DNA from: CAZKRU01 sp964555235
Lineage (GTDB): Bacteria > Verrucomicrobiota > Verrucomicrobiia > Methylacidiphilales > CAMAQI01
Direction of reading: 5' to 3'
DNA length: 23,746 nucleotides
Assembly (NCBI GenBank): GCA_964555235.1
Contig: CAZKRU010000069.1
Coordinates: forward strand, 1-23,746
The notes under the pieces are model-generated. The model made no database searches, was not told where the DNA came from, and saw only the letters and a list, made by a program, of their open reading frames with translations. Position 1 is the stretch's first letter. Each line of letters begins with the position of its first letter. Positions 5,935 through 14,788 of the stretch are shown here, in pieces. Position numbers and translations under genes: made by a program.

Positions 5935-7068
5935 ATGAAATGGATTTTTAATTGGTCATTGCGTCAGGCGAAACAACGGGCGGAGGAAGTTTATCAGGAG
6001 ATTCATCATCGCCGCCTTTATCGGGAGGATCTGCTTCCGGCGTCTGCAGTGGAGGGACTTCGGGCAATGGAGGAACGATGGAAACAAATCCAAAATTCCC
6101 GGAAATCAGAAGACTTTGAAGATTATCGCACGGACGGCGAAATGCTCTACGTCCGTATTTTTCCTGCGGATTCGATGGATTGGATTCGTGAGAATGTCGA
6201 ATCGTTCCTCGTTGCCATCGTTGTGGCGTTGGCGATTCGCGCTTACTTTTTACAGCCCTTTAAGATTCCGACCGATTCGATGAAGCCGACGCTCTTCGGA
6301 ATTCATGCGGAAGCTCGGATCGAGGCAAACCCGGCACTTCCCAAGCGTATTGTTGATTTTGCACTCTTTGGAACCACCTATCATCGTTTGGTTGCTGAGA
6401 AAGAGAGTACGTTGGAGCGGATTTCGCCTCATCGTTTTACTCCGTGGTTTGAGTATGCGGATTTCTATTTCTCTTCCGGGCAAGTGGATCGCATCTGGAT
6501 TTCAACAGAAGCGATTCGTAAGATTGGTGTTTCAGTAGGACAGAAATTTCACGCGGGCGAGACGGTTTTTAATACCGAAGTCGATACCGGTGATCATGTG
6601 CTCGTTAATAAAATGAGTTACCACTTTCGTTTGCCGAAGCGAGGCGAGGTCTTTGTCTTTTTGACGACGGGAATTGATGGGATTGAGCGGGATTTTCCAA
6701 GACGAGGGATTCAAGGATCTCAATATTACATCAAGCGCTGTGTCGGTGTCGCGGGAGACGAGCTTCAGATTCAAGAGCCTCATTTACGAGTAAATGGCAA
6801 ACCGTTTGCTGATAATTCGATGGTTCTCAAGGTGCAAGAGGCGAAGAATGGCTATCGGGGTTATACCTCGAATATTTATGGGGCGAATTTTTTGAGAACC
6901 CCTGATGATCTTTACGAATTGGGCCAGGATCGATATTGGGCAATGGGAGATAACAGTTACAATAGTTTGGACAGTCGCGTCTGGGGTGCGGTTCCCCGAC
7001 CGAATTTGGTTGGAACCGGGTTGTTTGTTTACTGGCCTTTTGGAGCGCGCTGGGGTTTGATCCGGTAA
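5935..7068 (+). CDS. lepB: Signal peptidase I
   Basis: Type I signal peptidase (S26 family), which cleaves signal peptides from exported proteins on the outer face of the inner membrane. The protein has 377 residues, longer than typical. A charged, helical N-terminus of about 83 residues leads into one membrane segment (about 88-106). The catalytic serine box is IPTDSMKPTL with S115. The general-base lysine is K267 in YYIKRCVGVAGDE. The conserved GDNSYNSLDSRVWG box covers 338-351. About 150 residues separate Ser and Lys, so a lineage-specific insert sits there. The ATG at 5935 lacks a good Shine-Dalgarno. This is the first gene of the plus-strand run up to 12489. With lepA just upstream, the old lepA-lepB arrangement appears to have been split by the GxxExxY cassette. 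Confidence 0.95.
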   Translation: MKWIFNWSLRQAKQRAEEVYQEIHHRRLYREDLLPASAVEGLRAMEERWKQIQNSRKSEDFEDYRTDGEMLYVRIFPADSMDWIRENVESFLVAIVVALAIRAYFLQPFKIPTDSMKPTLFGIHAEARIEANPALPKRIVDFALFGTTYHRLVAEKESTLERISPHRFTPWFEYADFYFSSGQVDRIWISTEAIRKIGVSVGQKFHAGETVFNTEVDTGDHVLVNKMSYHFRLPKRGEVFVFLTTGIDGIERDFPRRGIQGSQYYIKRCVGVAGDELQIQEPHLRVNGKPFADNSMVLKVQEAKNGYRGYTSNIYGANFLRTPDDLYELGQDRYWAMGDNSYNSLDSRVWGAVPRPNLVGTGLFVYWPFGARWGLIR

Positions 7069-7086
7069 CGATTGAGGAACGACTTG

Positions 7087-8604
7087 ATGCAAGAACCTGA
7101 ACTTTCTCCCCTGGCACAGAAGACGGTGAGCCATGTGGTTCACTCGCTTCAGAGTCATGATGCGGTTCCCGCGATCAATCAAATTTTGGAAGTGATCCGG
7201 GATCTCTCGTCGAAAGCCGAGTCCCTGCAGATTGCCGTGCTGGCTGAGGCGATTACGAAAGATCTCAGTCTTTCCGCCAAAGTGCTCATGGCGGCGAACA
7301 CGATGCACTTCAATCATCATGGCACCAAAGTCACGACGATTACGGAGGCGATTCAACGGATCGGTCTCAAGCAAATTCGAAATCTGGCGGTGACCTTGCT
7401 TCTCATCGGTCCTTTGCAGGATGAATCCCAGAAGTCCGAGCTTAAGCAAATCACTTCGGTTGCCCTGATGAGCGGACTTGCTTCTCAGCTCATTGCGCAG
7501 AAGGCCGGATTTCCAAGTCCCGAGCAAGCGTTGATCTGTTCCTCAATGCGTCACTACGGTCGCATCTTGGTGATGAACTTTCTCCTCGATGAATACCGCT
7601 ACGTGGTCAAATTGGCGGAGACCTGCACCTTGGATGAGGCTTACAAACAAGTTTTAGGTCTCGGAGTGATGGAGCTGGGTCTTCGCGTCGCGGAGGAGTT
7701 GAATCTGGCTCCGGTGATCTTACGATGCATGGAGCCTGTCAATGTGGAGCTTTTGAAAAACCCTCCGGATGATGAGGAGGAGCAGCTTCAGGTTCTTTCC
7801 GAGTTTTCCATGCAGCTTTGCGAATTGATTGAGGATGGGCCTCAAGACACAACCGTCTTTAATGAAAAACTTGCTGAACTGGCGAGACGCTTTGAACCAT
7901 GCTTGAAAGTGACCTACACGTCGGTCGATCAATTGATTCGCCAGACTCAAGGAGAACTGGATCGATTCCAAGCCCTTTATCGCCTCAAACCGTTGAACAG
8001 TCCTTTTATTAATCGAATTCATGCGGTGACAAAGCGGAGCGGCTATACGGTTTTGGAAAGTAAATCAATCGAGCCGGATCTCTCCATGAGTCCGGAGGAG
8101 CTTTTCATCAAGGGATTGGAAGAACTGACGGAAGTCATTTCCGGAGAGCGCGTCAATCTCCCCGAGGTCTACAAAGCCGTCGTGCGAACCCTCCATTTGG
8201 GGCTTCGACTCAAGAACACCCTTCTGCTCTTTCGTCGAAAAGGAGAGCAGCAATTTGAGATCAAGGAAGGGATTGGACAAAATCTTTACGAGTACAAACT
8301 CGAATTCCGCCTTGCGCTCAATTCGCGAGATGTTTTTTCTGCCTGTGCGGCTCGTGGTGATGATGTATTGCTGCAAGATTTGCGTGAGCCCAAAATTACC
8401 GCTCATCTTCCCGACTGGCATAAGACCTTGAGTCATGCGGGAACCGTGGTGATTTTGCCGATTAAAGAACAGGAGCATGTCATCGGAGTGATTTATGGAG
8501 AGAAGGATGAGCCCGGTTCGATTGAGTTGAATTCGGATATTGTCCGACATCTCAAGGCGTTGCGGAATCAGATCCGAATCGCTCGACGTTTTTCGGGGAT
8601 GTAA
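7087..8604 (+). CDS. HDOD domain protein with C-terminal GAF-like domain
   Basis: A 505-residue cytoplasmic protein. Residues of about 20-210 form an HDOD domain, seen in AITKDLSLSAKVLMAAN, ITEAIQRIGLKQIRNLAVT and the SMRHYGRILVMN segment, where the HD metal pair of true phosphohydrolases is absent. After a charged linker, residues of about 330-500 look like a GAF sensor domain, ending with VILPIKEQEHVIGVIYGEKDE. Such proteins usually integrate a signal, but the ligand is unknown. The ATG at 7087 is chosen because GAGGAA at 7074-7079 sits about seven bases ahead; an upstream in-frame TTG (7072) overlaps that site. It starts 18 bases after lepB stops, and its stop overlaps the next start as TAATG. 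Confidence 0.88.
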   Translation: MQEPELSPLAQKTVSHVVHSLQSHDAVPAINQILEVIRDLSSKAESLQIAVLAEAITKDLSLSAKVLMAANTMHFNHHGTKVTTITEAIQRIGLKQIRNLAVTLLLIGPLQDESQKSELKQITSVALMSGLASQLIAQKAGFPSPEQALICSSMRHYGRILVMNFLLDEYRYVVKLAETCTLDEAYKQVLGLGVMELGLRVAEELNLAPVILRCMEPVNVELLKNPPDDEEEQLQVLSEFSMQLCELIEDGPQDTTVFNEKLAELARRFEPCLKVTYTSVDQLIRQTQGELDRFQALYRLKPLNSPFINRIHAVTKRSGYTVLESKSIEPDLSMSPEELFIKGLEELTEVISGERVNLPEVYKAVVRTLHLGLRLKNTLLLFRRKGEQQFEIKEGIGQNLYEYKLEFRLALNSRDVFSACAARGDDVLLQDLREPKITAHLPDWHKTLSHAGTVVILPIKEQEHVIGVIYGEKDEPGSIELNSDIVRHLKALRNQIRIARRFSGM

Positions 8605-10385
8605 TGGTGAGCGAGTCGACTCGAAAGATGCGTGTTTCGGCGCTGGTCGCCCGGATCTGGCCGTATGCTCGACGCTCGCCTGGATTCATGCTCGGTACAC
8701 TCGGTTGCGCCATCGGAACAACCCTGGCCGGAATGGTTTTTCCAAAAGTGACGGGGCGGGTTATTGATGAGGTGATTCTTGTTCAGCGCCCGGAACGTTT
8801 ACTCTCATTCATTCTGGTCGTGGCCGGAGCGTTTTTCATTCGGGATTTTCTCAACGGGCTTCGGATTATTTTAAACAATACGTTTGAGCAGCGCGTGATT
8901 CTCCAACTGCGTCAGGATTTGTACGAAACCTTACAAGCATTGCCTTTGCGCTGGTTTGACTCGCGGTCCAGTGGAGATCTGATGAGTCGGGTGGGGGAAG
9001 ATGTGCAGAGTGTTGAGCGCGTTTTGATTGATGGCGTCGAGCAAGGAGTCGTGGCGCTGTTGCAACTGCTTGGGGTCGGCTTTTATCTATTTTCACTGAA
9101 TGTGCGGTTGGCGTGTTGGGCGCTTCTTCCGATTCCTATTCTGGCGGGAGGAGCCTATTGGTATACGGTCACTGCACATCAGCGTTATCGAAAGCAGCGA
9201 AAGGCGTCCGGCGAAATGCAGTCGCTTCTTTTGGATCACCTCCAAGGCGTTCGCCAAATCAAGGCATTCGACCGGGGGAGTGATTCTGCCCGGGAATTTC
9301 GCGGAAAGTCGGAAAAGGTTCGGGATGCAACGCTCGAAATCATGAGGGCTTGGGCACTTTATAATCCCTCCATGACCTTTGTTGCGGCGCTCGGAGCGGT
9401 ATTAGTGCTCTGGATTGGAGGTCAGGATGTCTTGGCGAACACCGGATTCACCCAAGGGGAACTGGTCACCTTTTTATTGTACGTTGGAATGTTCTACGAA
9501 CCGGTCGGTCGCCTGCATCAGATGAATCAACTCCTACAGGCAGGAAGAGCGGCTGGGGAGCGGGTCTTTGAGATCATGGATTCTCCACGTGAAACGGATG
9601 TGGCGACCTCTCCCTCGGAATGGCCTGCACGCGTTCGGGGATTGGTGGAATTCGAGCGGATCTCGTTTGAATATCGCGACAGTCTTCCGGTGCTTCACGA
9701 TTTAAGTTTTCGCATTGAACCGGGAACTACCGTGGCGGTCGTCGGTCCCTCCGGTGCGGGCAAGTCGACCCTCGTGAATTTGATTCCGCGTTTTTATGAG
9801 TCGAGCAGTGGAGAGATCCGGATCGATGGAATCCCCATTACCCAAGTGCGTCGAACGGATTTGAGGAGTCAGATGGGGTTGGTCAGTCAGGAAAGTTTCA
9901 TGTTCAACACCTCGATCATCGGAAATCTCCGGTTAGGTCGTCCGGATGCAACGCGTGAGGAGATCGAAACGGTCGTGCAATTGGCGCGAGCGGAAGATTT
10001 TGTGAAAGCTCTCCCCGAAGGATTGGAGACGATTGTTGGAGAGAGAGGTGTGAAGTTGAGTGGGGGAGAAAAACAACGACTGGCGATTGCGCGGGCGTTG
10101 TTGAAGAATCCGCCGCTTCTGATTTTGGATGAGGCGACGGCGAGTGTGGATACGGAGACGGAACGATTGATTCAGGAGGCCCTCGAAGTTCTATTAAAAG
10201 GGCGCACTGCCTTTGTGATTGCTCACCGCCTCTCAACCGTGCGGCATGCGGATCTGATTCTCGTTCTGGATCAGGGGAAGATCGTTGAGCAAGGAAATCA
10301 CGAGGACTTGATGTTGCATGGTGGAATTTATTCAAAACTCTGCCAGGTGCAGGAAAGGGGGTGGCTGAGGGAGAAAGTCACATGA
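8604..10385 (+). CDS. ABC transporter, fused membrane and ATPase domains (MsbA-like exporter)
   Basis: A 593-residue half-transporter that should work as a homodimer in the inner membrane. Residues of about 25-320 hold six membrane helices of the exporter type I domain. The nucleotide-binding domain has Walker A GPSGAGKSTL (381-390), the Q-loop glutamine in VSQE (Q429), signature LSGGEKQR (485-492), Walker B LLILDE (505-510) and the switch histidine H541 in IAHRLST. All catalytic residues are present. The family includes lipid A flippase MsbA and multidrug exporters. The neighbouring GT-C-type enzyme hints at a lipid-linked or envelope substrate, but this is inference. The ATG overlaps the previous stop by one base (TAATG), and the end overlaps the next gene (ATGA). 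Confidence 0.93.
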   Translation: MVSESTRKMRVSALVARIWPYARRSPGFMLGTLGCAIGTTLAGMVFPKVTGRVIDEVILVQRPERLLSFILVVAGAFFIRDFLNGLRIILNNTFEQRVILQLRQDLYETLQALPLRWFDSRSSGDLMSRVGEDVQSVERVLIDGVEQGVVALLQLLGVGFYLFSLNVRLACWALLPIPILAGGAYWYTVTAHQRYRKQRKASGEMQSLLLDHLQGVRQIKAFDRGSDSAREFRGKSEKVRDATLEIMRAWALYNPSMTFVAALGAVLVLWIGGQDVLANTGFTQGELVTFLLYVGMFYEPVGRLHQMNQLLQAGRAAGERVFEIMDSPRETDVATSPSEWPARVRGLVEFERISFEYRDSLPVLHDLSFRIEPGTTVAVVGPSGAGKSTLVNLIPRFYESSSGEIRIDGIPITQVRRTDLRSQMGLVSQESFMFNTSIIGNLRLGRPDATREEIETVVQLARAEDFVKALPEGLETIVGERGVKLSGGEKQRLAIARALLKNPPLLILDEATASVDTETERLIQEALEVLLKGRTAFVIAHRLSTVRHADLILVLDQGKIVEQGNHEDLMLHGGIYSKLCQVQERGWLREKVT

Positions 10386-11707
10386 GAATTTCCCGAGAAA
10401 GCCTCATTCGCTTTTTTTTGATCTCGGGATTGATGATCCGTTTTGTCACCTATTTGGTTCTGCAGCCGACGAATCCCGATGATCACTTTGGGGTTGTCCA
10501 TTACATTCAACAGCATCGAAGTCTTCCGTTATCCAACGAGATGACGCATTCGTTTCATCCGCCGCTTTACTATCTGTTAGCGGCTCCAATGGATGAAATT
10601 TATGAAACCCTCAGACCGCGATTGCCTGAATTCTTCCAGGAAAGTCGTGAGGATTTTGGGAGAAAGAAATGGGTTCAGCTCCTCTCACTTCTTTTTTCGG
10701 CGACGACATGGCTTCTCTTGGTTCGCTGGGTTTCGACTTCGACACTCTCCAATTGGAGTTTGACGGCACTTTTATCATTGGGGGCATTTCTCCCACAATG
10801 GATCTGCTTCGGACTTTTTATTTCAAATGATTCGCTCGCTTTTTTATGGGGAGTGCTGCTCTGCATTCTGGCGCATGATTACGCAAAAAATCCGACGCGA
10901 GCGAAAGCCTATCAAATGGCGTTGGTTGCGGGATTAGGGCTTTTAACGAAGGGGACGTTTCTAGCGGTGGTGCCGGCGGTCTTGGGAATGGTCGCATGGA
11001 GTGATCGAGATCTCTCGTGGCTGAGGAAGGGCGCTCATTTGTTTGGGCTCGGAGTTTGTATGGCGGTGGTGGGAGGTTATAAGTTTTACGAGAACTGGAG
11101 TCATTTCGGGGTTTGGATGATTCATAACCGAGATTTAAATCCAGAGTGGTGGATGGGGCAGATTGGAACGATTCAGGGGTGGCACTCCTGGTTCGATTTT
11201 AACCTTGGAAAATTGATGGCGCATCCGTTGCTCCATCCGGAGAATCGTCATTCGGTTCCGTTGCTGCTTTATGGGACCTTTTGGTATCCGATGATTGCGA
11301 TGGAGACGAATCTTGGGGTGAGTGATGCGGTGACTGGAGGATGGATTCCACGGATTCTTTATCTCTTGGGAATGATTCCGTTGATGGTTTTTGGCTTCGG
11401 GCTTGCCCAAGTTTTTCAGTGGAACCGACTTTCTCTCGTTCAGCAGCGTCTAATCGGATTTCACGGGATCTTCTTATTTGCCACGCTCGCCATCGTTTTC
11501 ATTGCAGGAGCCAAATATGATGCCTGGTCTTGTTTCCAAGCGCGACTGCTCTTTGCGGCATTTGGCTCGGGATTGTTTTGGTTGGGAGTGGGATTGGAGC
11601 AAGTGGAGAAATGGCGTTTGGGGCGATGGGTGATCGGCGGGGTCATTCTTGCAGCACTTTTGGGAGCGTTCTGGCTTGGATTAGAGGCATGGATGATTTT
11701 GTCATGA
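10382..11707 (+). CDS. Polytopic membrane protein, probable GT-C (PMT/ArnT-like) glycosyltransferase
   Basis: A 441-residue inner-membrane protein with roughly ten hydrophobic segments. After the first segment comes an acidic outer loop, PTNPDDHFGVVHYIQ, with D33/D34 placed as the catalytic aspartates of GT-C enzymes. HPPLYYLLAAP (59-69) follows, another hallmark of the PMT/ArnT-like group. Members transfer sugars from lipid-phosphate carriers on the periplasmic side; the donor and acceptor are not predictable here. The ATG at 10382 is taken because it overlaps the ABC stop as ATGA and is preceded by GAGGGAGA. A GTG at 10361 is less likely. Its coupling to an ABC exporter and a secreted SUMF1-fold protein suggests joint action at the envelope. 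Confidence 0.75.
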   Translation: MRISRESLIRFFLISGLMIRFVTYLVLQPTNPDDHFGVVHYIQQHRSLPLSNEMTHSFHPPLYYLLAAPMDEIYETLRPRLPEFFQESREDFGRKKWVQLLSLLFSATTWLLLVRWVSTSTLSNWSLTALLSLGAFLPQWICFGLFISNDSLAFLWGVLLCILAHDYAKNPTRAKAYQMALVAGLGLLTKGTFLAVVPAVLGMVAWSDRDLSWLRKGAHLFGLGVCMAVVGGYKFYENWSHFGVWMIHNRDLNPEWWMGQIGTIQGWHSWFDFNLGKLMAHPLLHPENRHSVPLLLYGTFWYPMIAMETNLGVSDAVTGGWIPRILYLLGMIPLMVFGFGLAQVFQWNRLSLVQQRLIGFHGIFLFATLAIVFIAGAKYDAWSCFQARLLFAAFGSGLFWLGVGLEQVEKWRLGRWVIGGVILAALLGAFWLGLEAWMILS

Positions 11708-12489
11708 AATTTTTCAAACCAATTATTTTGTTATGGATCGTTTCTTCCCTCTTCGTCGCTGCTGAATCCTTTGAAAACTCTCTCGGCATGAAGTTTCTCC
11801 AGGTTCCCCAGACTCAAAGCATGATGTCTATTTGGGAGACACGACGTTCCGATTTCGAAAAATTTACACAGGTAGCGGGATTTCATGCGGAGGGAGGGAT
11901 CTGGTCGTTAAAAGAGGGAAGGTGGGCTCGGCATGGGGAGACGTGGCAGAATCCTGGATTTGAGCAGGGACCGCCGCATCCGGTTGTCGGAGTCTCTTGG
12001 AACGAAGCGAAGGCATTTTGCGAGTGGTTAACCTTCGAGGAGCAGAAACGGGGGAGACTTCCCAAAGGAAAGCGTTATCGCCTTCCGACGGAACGGGAAT
12101 GGATGGCGGTCATCGGTACTTCGGAATATCCGTGGGGGGCATCCTGGCCTCCTCCTGCGGGAGTTGAGAATCTGGCGGGGGGTGAAGTGTTAGGAGAAGG
12201 TTGGCCACGATTCTGGCGGTATTTAGAGGGCTATCAAGATCGTCATATCCGAACGGCTCCGGTTGGATCCTACACGCCGAATGCCCACGGATTTTATGAT
12301 CTCGGCGGCAATGTTTTAGAGTGGGGAGAAGAGTTTTTTCGGGAGGGAGAAACTCCCCGAATCCTCCGAGGCGGCGGATGGACAGGAGCTTTACCGGAAC
12401 ATCTTAAATCTCAGCGTCGGGGAAAGGCAGAGCCAGGTTTTCGTTCGGATTCGGTCGGGTTTCGAATCGTTCTGGTCAGTGAGGAATAA
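11704..12489 (+). CDS. Secreted SUMF1/FGE-sulfatase-fold protein
   Basis: A 261-residue protein beginning with a Sec signal peptide (MKFFKPIILLWIVSSLFVAA, 1-20) and continuing as a SUMF1-type domain. Landmarks are NSLGMKFLQVPQ (25-36), HPVVGVSWNEAKAFCEWL (92-109), YRLPTEREW (125-133), EYPWG (141-145), GFYDLGGNVLEWGEEF (196-211), RILRGGGWTG (219-228) and GFRIVL (252-257). True formylglycine-generating enzymes need catalytic cysteines late in the domain; only C106 is visible, so FGE activity is unlikely and a binding or structural role is favoured. The ATG overlaps the previous stop (ATGA). It is the last gene of the plus-strand run and converges on the sugar kinase gene, with 42 bases between them. 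Confidence 0.88.
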   Translation: MKFFKPIILLWIVSSLFVAAESFENSLGMKFLQVPQTQSMMSIWETRRSDFEKFTQVAGFHAEGGIWSLKEGRWARHGETWQNPGFEQGPPHPVVGVSWNEAKAFCEWLTFEEQKRGRLPKGKRYRLPTEREWMAVIGTSEYPWGASWPPPAGVENLAGGEVLGEGWPRFWRYLEGYQDRHIRTAPVGSYTPNAHGFYDLGGNVLEWGEEFFREGETPRILRGGGWTGALPEHLKSQRRGKAEPGFRSDSVGFRIVLVSEE

Positions 12490-12531
12490 TCGTCGGGGGA
12501 GAAAAACAGAAGAGGTCCTCTGGAGGGAAGC

Positions 12532-13776
12532 TTAACCTAAAATTAAGGCGGCGGCGGGGGATTTTCCGAAGCGGATTTTTTTTGAGAGTGATTTCAACTG
12601 CGGAAGCGCTTGGGTGGCGAGGAGGACGACGACGGTTCCTCCGCTTCCTCCTCCACTGACTCGTGCTCCGTAGAATCCTTTTTCTGCGCCAAGCGATTGG
12701 ACGGCATCAACCATCTGATCGGTTTCCTTGCATCCGAGTCCCATGCGACTGTAGCCGGCATGGGATTGGTAAAGAAGCTCGCCGACTTGACGGAGATGGG
12801 TTTCTCGATGTAAAGCCGTGGCTCCGCGCAGCAGGGAGATGGCTAATTCGCATCGATGATTTTCCAAAATTGGAAACTCAAATGCTGCGCGAATCGGGTA
12901 ATCACGATCGGGGACAATCACGGAGAGAGGATCATCAATGGTTCCATCGTTTCGTTGAAACTCCCGGCCTTTGAGAGACTCCGGAAGTGAAGTTGCCAGA
13001 TATCGGGCGAAAAAGGAGGGAGCGATTTCGGCCGTGTGGGTCCATTTTTGACGAGTTAGCTTTTCGGAGATTTTCTTTCCCATGAACGATGCGGCTCGTG
13101 CGCTGGCGTAAGGCGAGGCCGAGACGGCATGCTTGACTCCGCTGGGCCATCCAACGAGGAGCGTTCCTGCAGGAAGTTTCACCGGTTTTCCGAGTCCATC
13201 CGGACGGCAGAGAATCGGAAGAAGATGGCGCTTTACTCCGTACGCACAGGTAAGTTGATCCATCAGTCCGCATGGAGCTCCGACAATTTCATTTTCAGCG
13301 ATTTGAGCGAGGCGCGCGAGTTTGGTTCCTTTGAATCGTTTTCCGGTCAATGACTCCAACGCACGCAGGGTGGCTACTTCGAGGGCGGCACTACTGCTGA
13401 CCCCCATTGATTGAGGAACTGACGACGCTATTTTAAAAAAGATCCCCGAGGCAGGACGGAAGTTGGTTTCCCGACAAAAAAGAAGAAAACTTCCGGCGAC
13501 GTAGCGGGTCCAAGCGGGAGCTCCCAAGGCGTCGAGAATCGTCCGGAACTCCCGGGGACTTTGGATTTGAGGAAGGGCTTCGCGGATTCCCGACCACGGA
13601 ATTTTGGCGGAATTCTTCCCACTTTGAAAAATGAGTTCATTCCCTGATTGGATTTGCGCTTCGACGCGAGTGCTTCCCTGAATCGGCATCTCTAGAACGA
13701 GTGAGCCGCTGTAGTCGGCAACACCGCCCATGAAATCCAATCGACCTGTCGCAGATCCGATTCCTCTCGTTTTCAT
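12532..13776 (-). CDS. GHMP sugar kinase, galactokinase / L-arabinokinase-like
   Basis: A 414-residue GHMP-family kinase that phosphorylates the C1 hydroxyl of a sugar. The sugar-recognition motif is GRLDFMGGVADYSGS (11-25). The ATP loop is MGVSSSAALEVA (124-135), followed by GAPCGLMDQLT (167-177) and the C-terminal GARVSGGGSGGTV (370-382). The GGVADYSGS wording and the GVKHAVSASPYASARAASFMG segment recall the kinase domain of plant L-arabinokinase ARA1 more than classical GalK, which has a GEHTDYN-type motif. With galT in the same operon the substrate could be galactose, but arabinose or galacturonate are real alternatives. The ATG at 13776 is chosen for AAAGGA nine bases upstream and its position just after the preceding stop; the frame extends further upstream over the neighbouring gene. 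Confidence 0.85.
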   Translation of the reverse strand: MKTRGIGSATGRLDFMGGVADYSGSLVLEMPIQGSTRVEAQIQSGNELIFQSGKNSAKIPWSGIREALPQIQSPREFRTILDALGAPAWTRYVAGSFLLFCRETNFRPASGIFFKIASSVPQSMGVSSSAALEVATLRALESLTGKRFKGTKLARLAQIAENEIVGAPCGLMDQLTCAYGVKRHLLPILCRPDGLGKPVKLPAGTLLVGWPSGVKHAVSASPYASARAASFMGKKISEKLTRQKWTHTAEIAPSFFARYLATSLPESLKGREFQRNDGTIDDPLSVIVPDRDYPIRAAFEFPILENHRCELAISLLRGATALHRETHLRQVGELLYQSHAGYSRMGLGCKETDQMVDAVQSLGAEKGFYGARVSGGGSGGTVVVLLATQALPQLKSLSKKIRFGKSPAAALILG

Positions 13777-13780
13777 CGCA

Positions 13781-14788
13781 TCAATTCCTTTTGAGTTCAT
13801 CCAACAAGCGGATGAGAATGGGGCGCACTTGTGCGGCCAAAAATTCACTCGGATACGCCATCCAGGAGACGGGAGAAATGGTGTCGAGGGGGGCTTGAAC
13901 GGGGCCGCCGAGCGGATGTTCAAAAACGCCCCCGCTTTCGGTGAGAACGAGTGAGGTGCAGGCATCATAAGGATGGCAGACCAGCGAGGAGGTGATGCCT
14001 AAACTTTCGAAGAGAAGGGGACGGAGATCTCCCTGCATTCGATCATGGCCGATGAGGATTTCGTAGATCTGTCCTCCGGTGGAAATATATTGGTCGTCAA
14101 AGATGAGCGGCGATGCGGACTCGGACTTTCCGTAAAGTTCTTTCCAAAGCTTTTCTTCAATTCCCGCGCAGAGCGATTTGCCGTCCGGAAAGAACCGGGC
14201 AAGTGCGGCAAATCCGTGACGGAAATCCTTGGCCCTGGAAGGCTGAATTTTGAGCGGTTCCTGGGTATTGTTGCGAACATCGTGCATCGTCGCATGGATG
14301 CCGCCGGTCCCCATGCCACGAATGGCGCTGATTTGATCGGCACGCCATTGTTTGGTGGTTGGAAGTTCGGTCATGGCCGCGACCACAATATCGGTGAGGT
14401 TGGTCTGCTTTCCTCGTTGAGGAGCGATCCCTCCGAGAATCCAAGCGGAGCGCTTGTCGTACATGATCCCGCGCGTTCCATCGATTGGATCCAAAATGCA
14501 TTTCCACTTGGTCTTTTCGACAGGAGTCTTTTTTGGGAAAGTGACGCAATCGTCCTCTTCGACTCCTTCCATGACGACTTGAATCGGTTCGTTGCCGGGC
14601 CATTCGTGCTCGAACCATTCGAGAATCGCTTCTTCACTGACCTTGTCGATCTGGTAAATTGTATCCGCTTCAGTCTCTGCGGCAATTTGAGACATCGATT
14701 CGACATCGGTGCGTGATGCAAGAATCTGCTTTTGAATGTAGGATTCAAGTTTGAGGAGATGTTGGCGGAGCGGTTCGTGGGGATTCAT
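13781..14788 (-). CDS. Inositol-monophosphatase-superfamily phosphatase
   Basis: A 335-residue member of the metal-dependent IMPase/FBPase-like superfamily. Metal-site motifs are EG in VVMEGVEEDD (71-80) and DPIDGTRG (100-107). A late CHPYDACTSLVLTESGG segment matches the second acidic site, where an aspartate follows Y. The family removes phosphate from sugar or inositol phosphates, and the substrate here is unknown. It lies between galT and the GHMP kinase, with its ATG overlapping the galT stop (ATGA) and its stop four bases before the kinase start. Such tight packing suggests a role in the same sugar-phosphate route. It is longer than E. coli SuhB by about 65 residues, mainly through inserts in the middle. 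Confidence 0.85.
   Translation of the reverse strand: MNPHEPLRQHLLKLESYIQKQILASRTDVESMSQIAAETEADTIYQIDKVSEEAILEWFEHEWPGNEPIQVVMEGVEEDDCVTFPKKTPVEKTKWKCILDPIDGTRGIMYDKRSAWILGGIAPQRGKQTNLTDIVVAAMTELPTTKQWRADQISAIRGMGTGGIHATMHDVRNNTQEPLKIQPSRAKDFRHGFAALARFFPDGKSLCAGIEEKLWKELYGKSESASPLIFDDQYISTGGQIYEILIGHDRMQGDLRPLLFESLGITSSLVCHPYDACTSLVLTESGGVFEHPLGGPVQAPLDTISPVSWMAYPSEFLAAQVRPILIRLLDELKRN

Noticed and set aside
6784..7527. A 247-codon minus-strand frame across the end of lepB and the start of the HDOD-GAF gene
   Set aside because: It runs across two well-supported plus-strand genes and encodes no recognisable domain.
12490..12540. Short inverted repeats (AGAGGTCCTCT and CTTAA...TTAAG) between convergent genes
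   Set aside because: Stems of about five pairs are expected by chance; they could act as a bidirectional terminator but cannot be supported.
14045..14716. A 223-codon plus-strand frame opposite the phosphatase gene
   Set aside because: The minus strand carries clear DPIDGT-type motifs and operon overlaps; the plus frame has neither.
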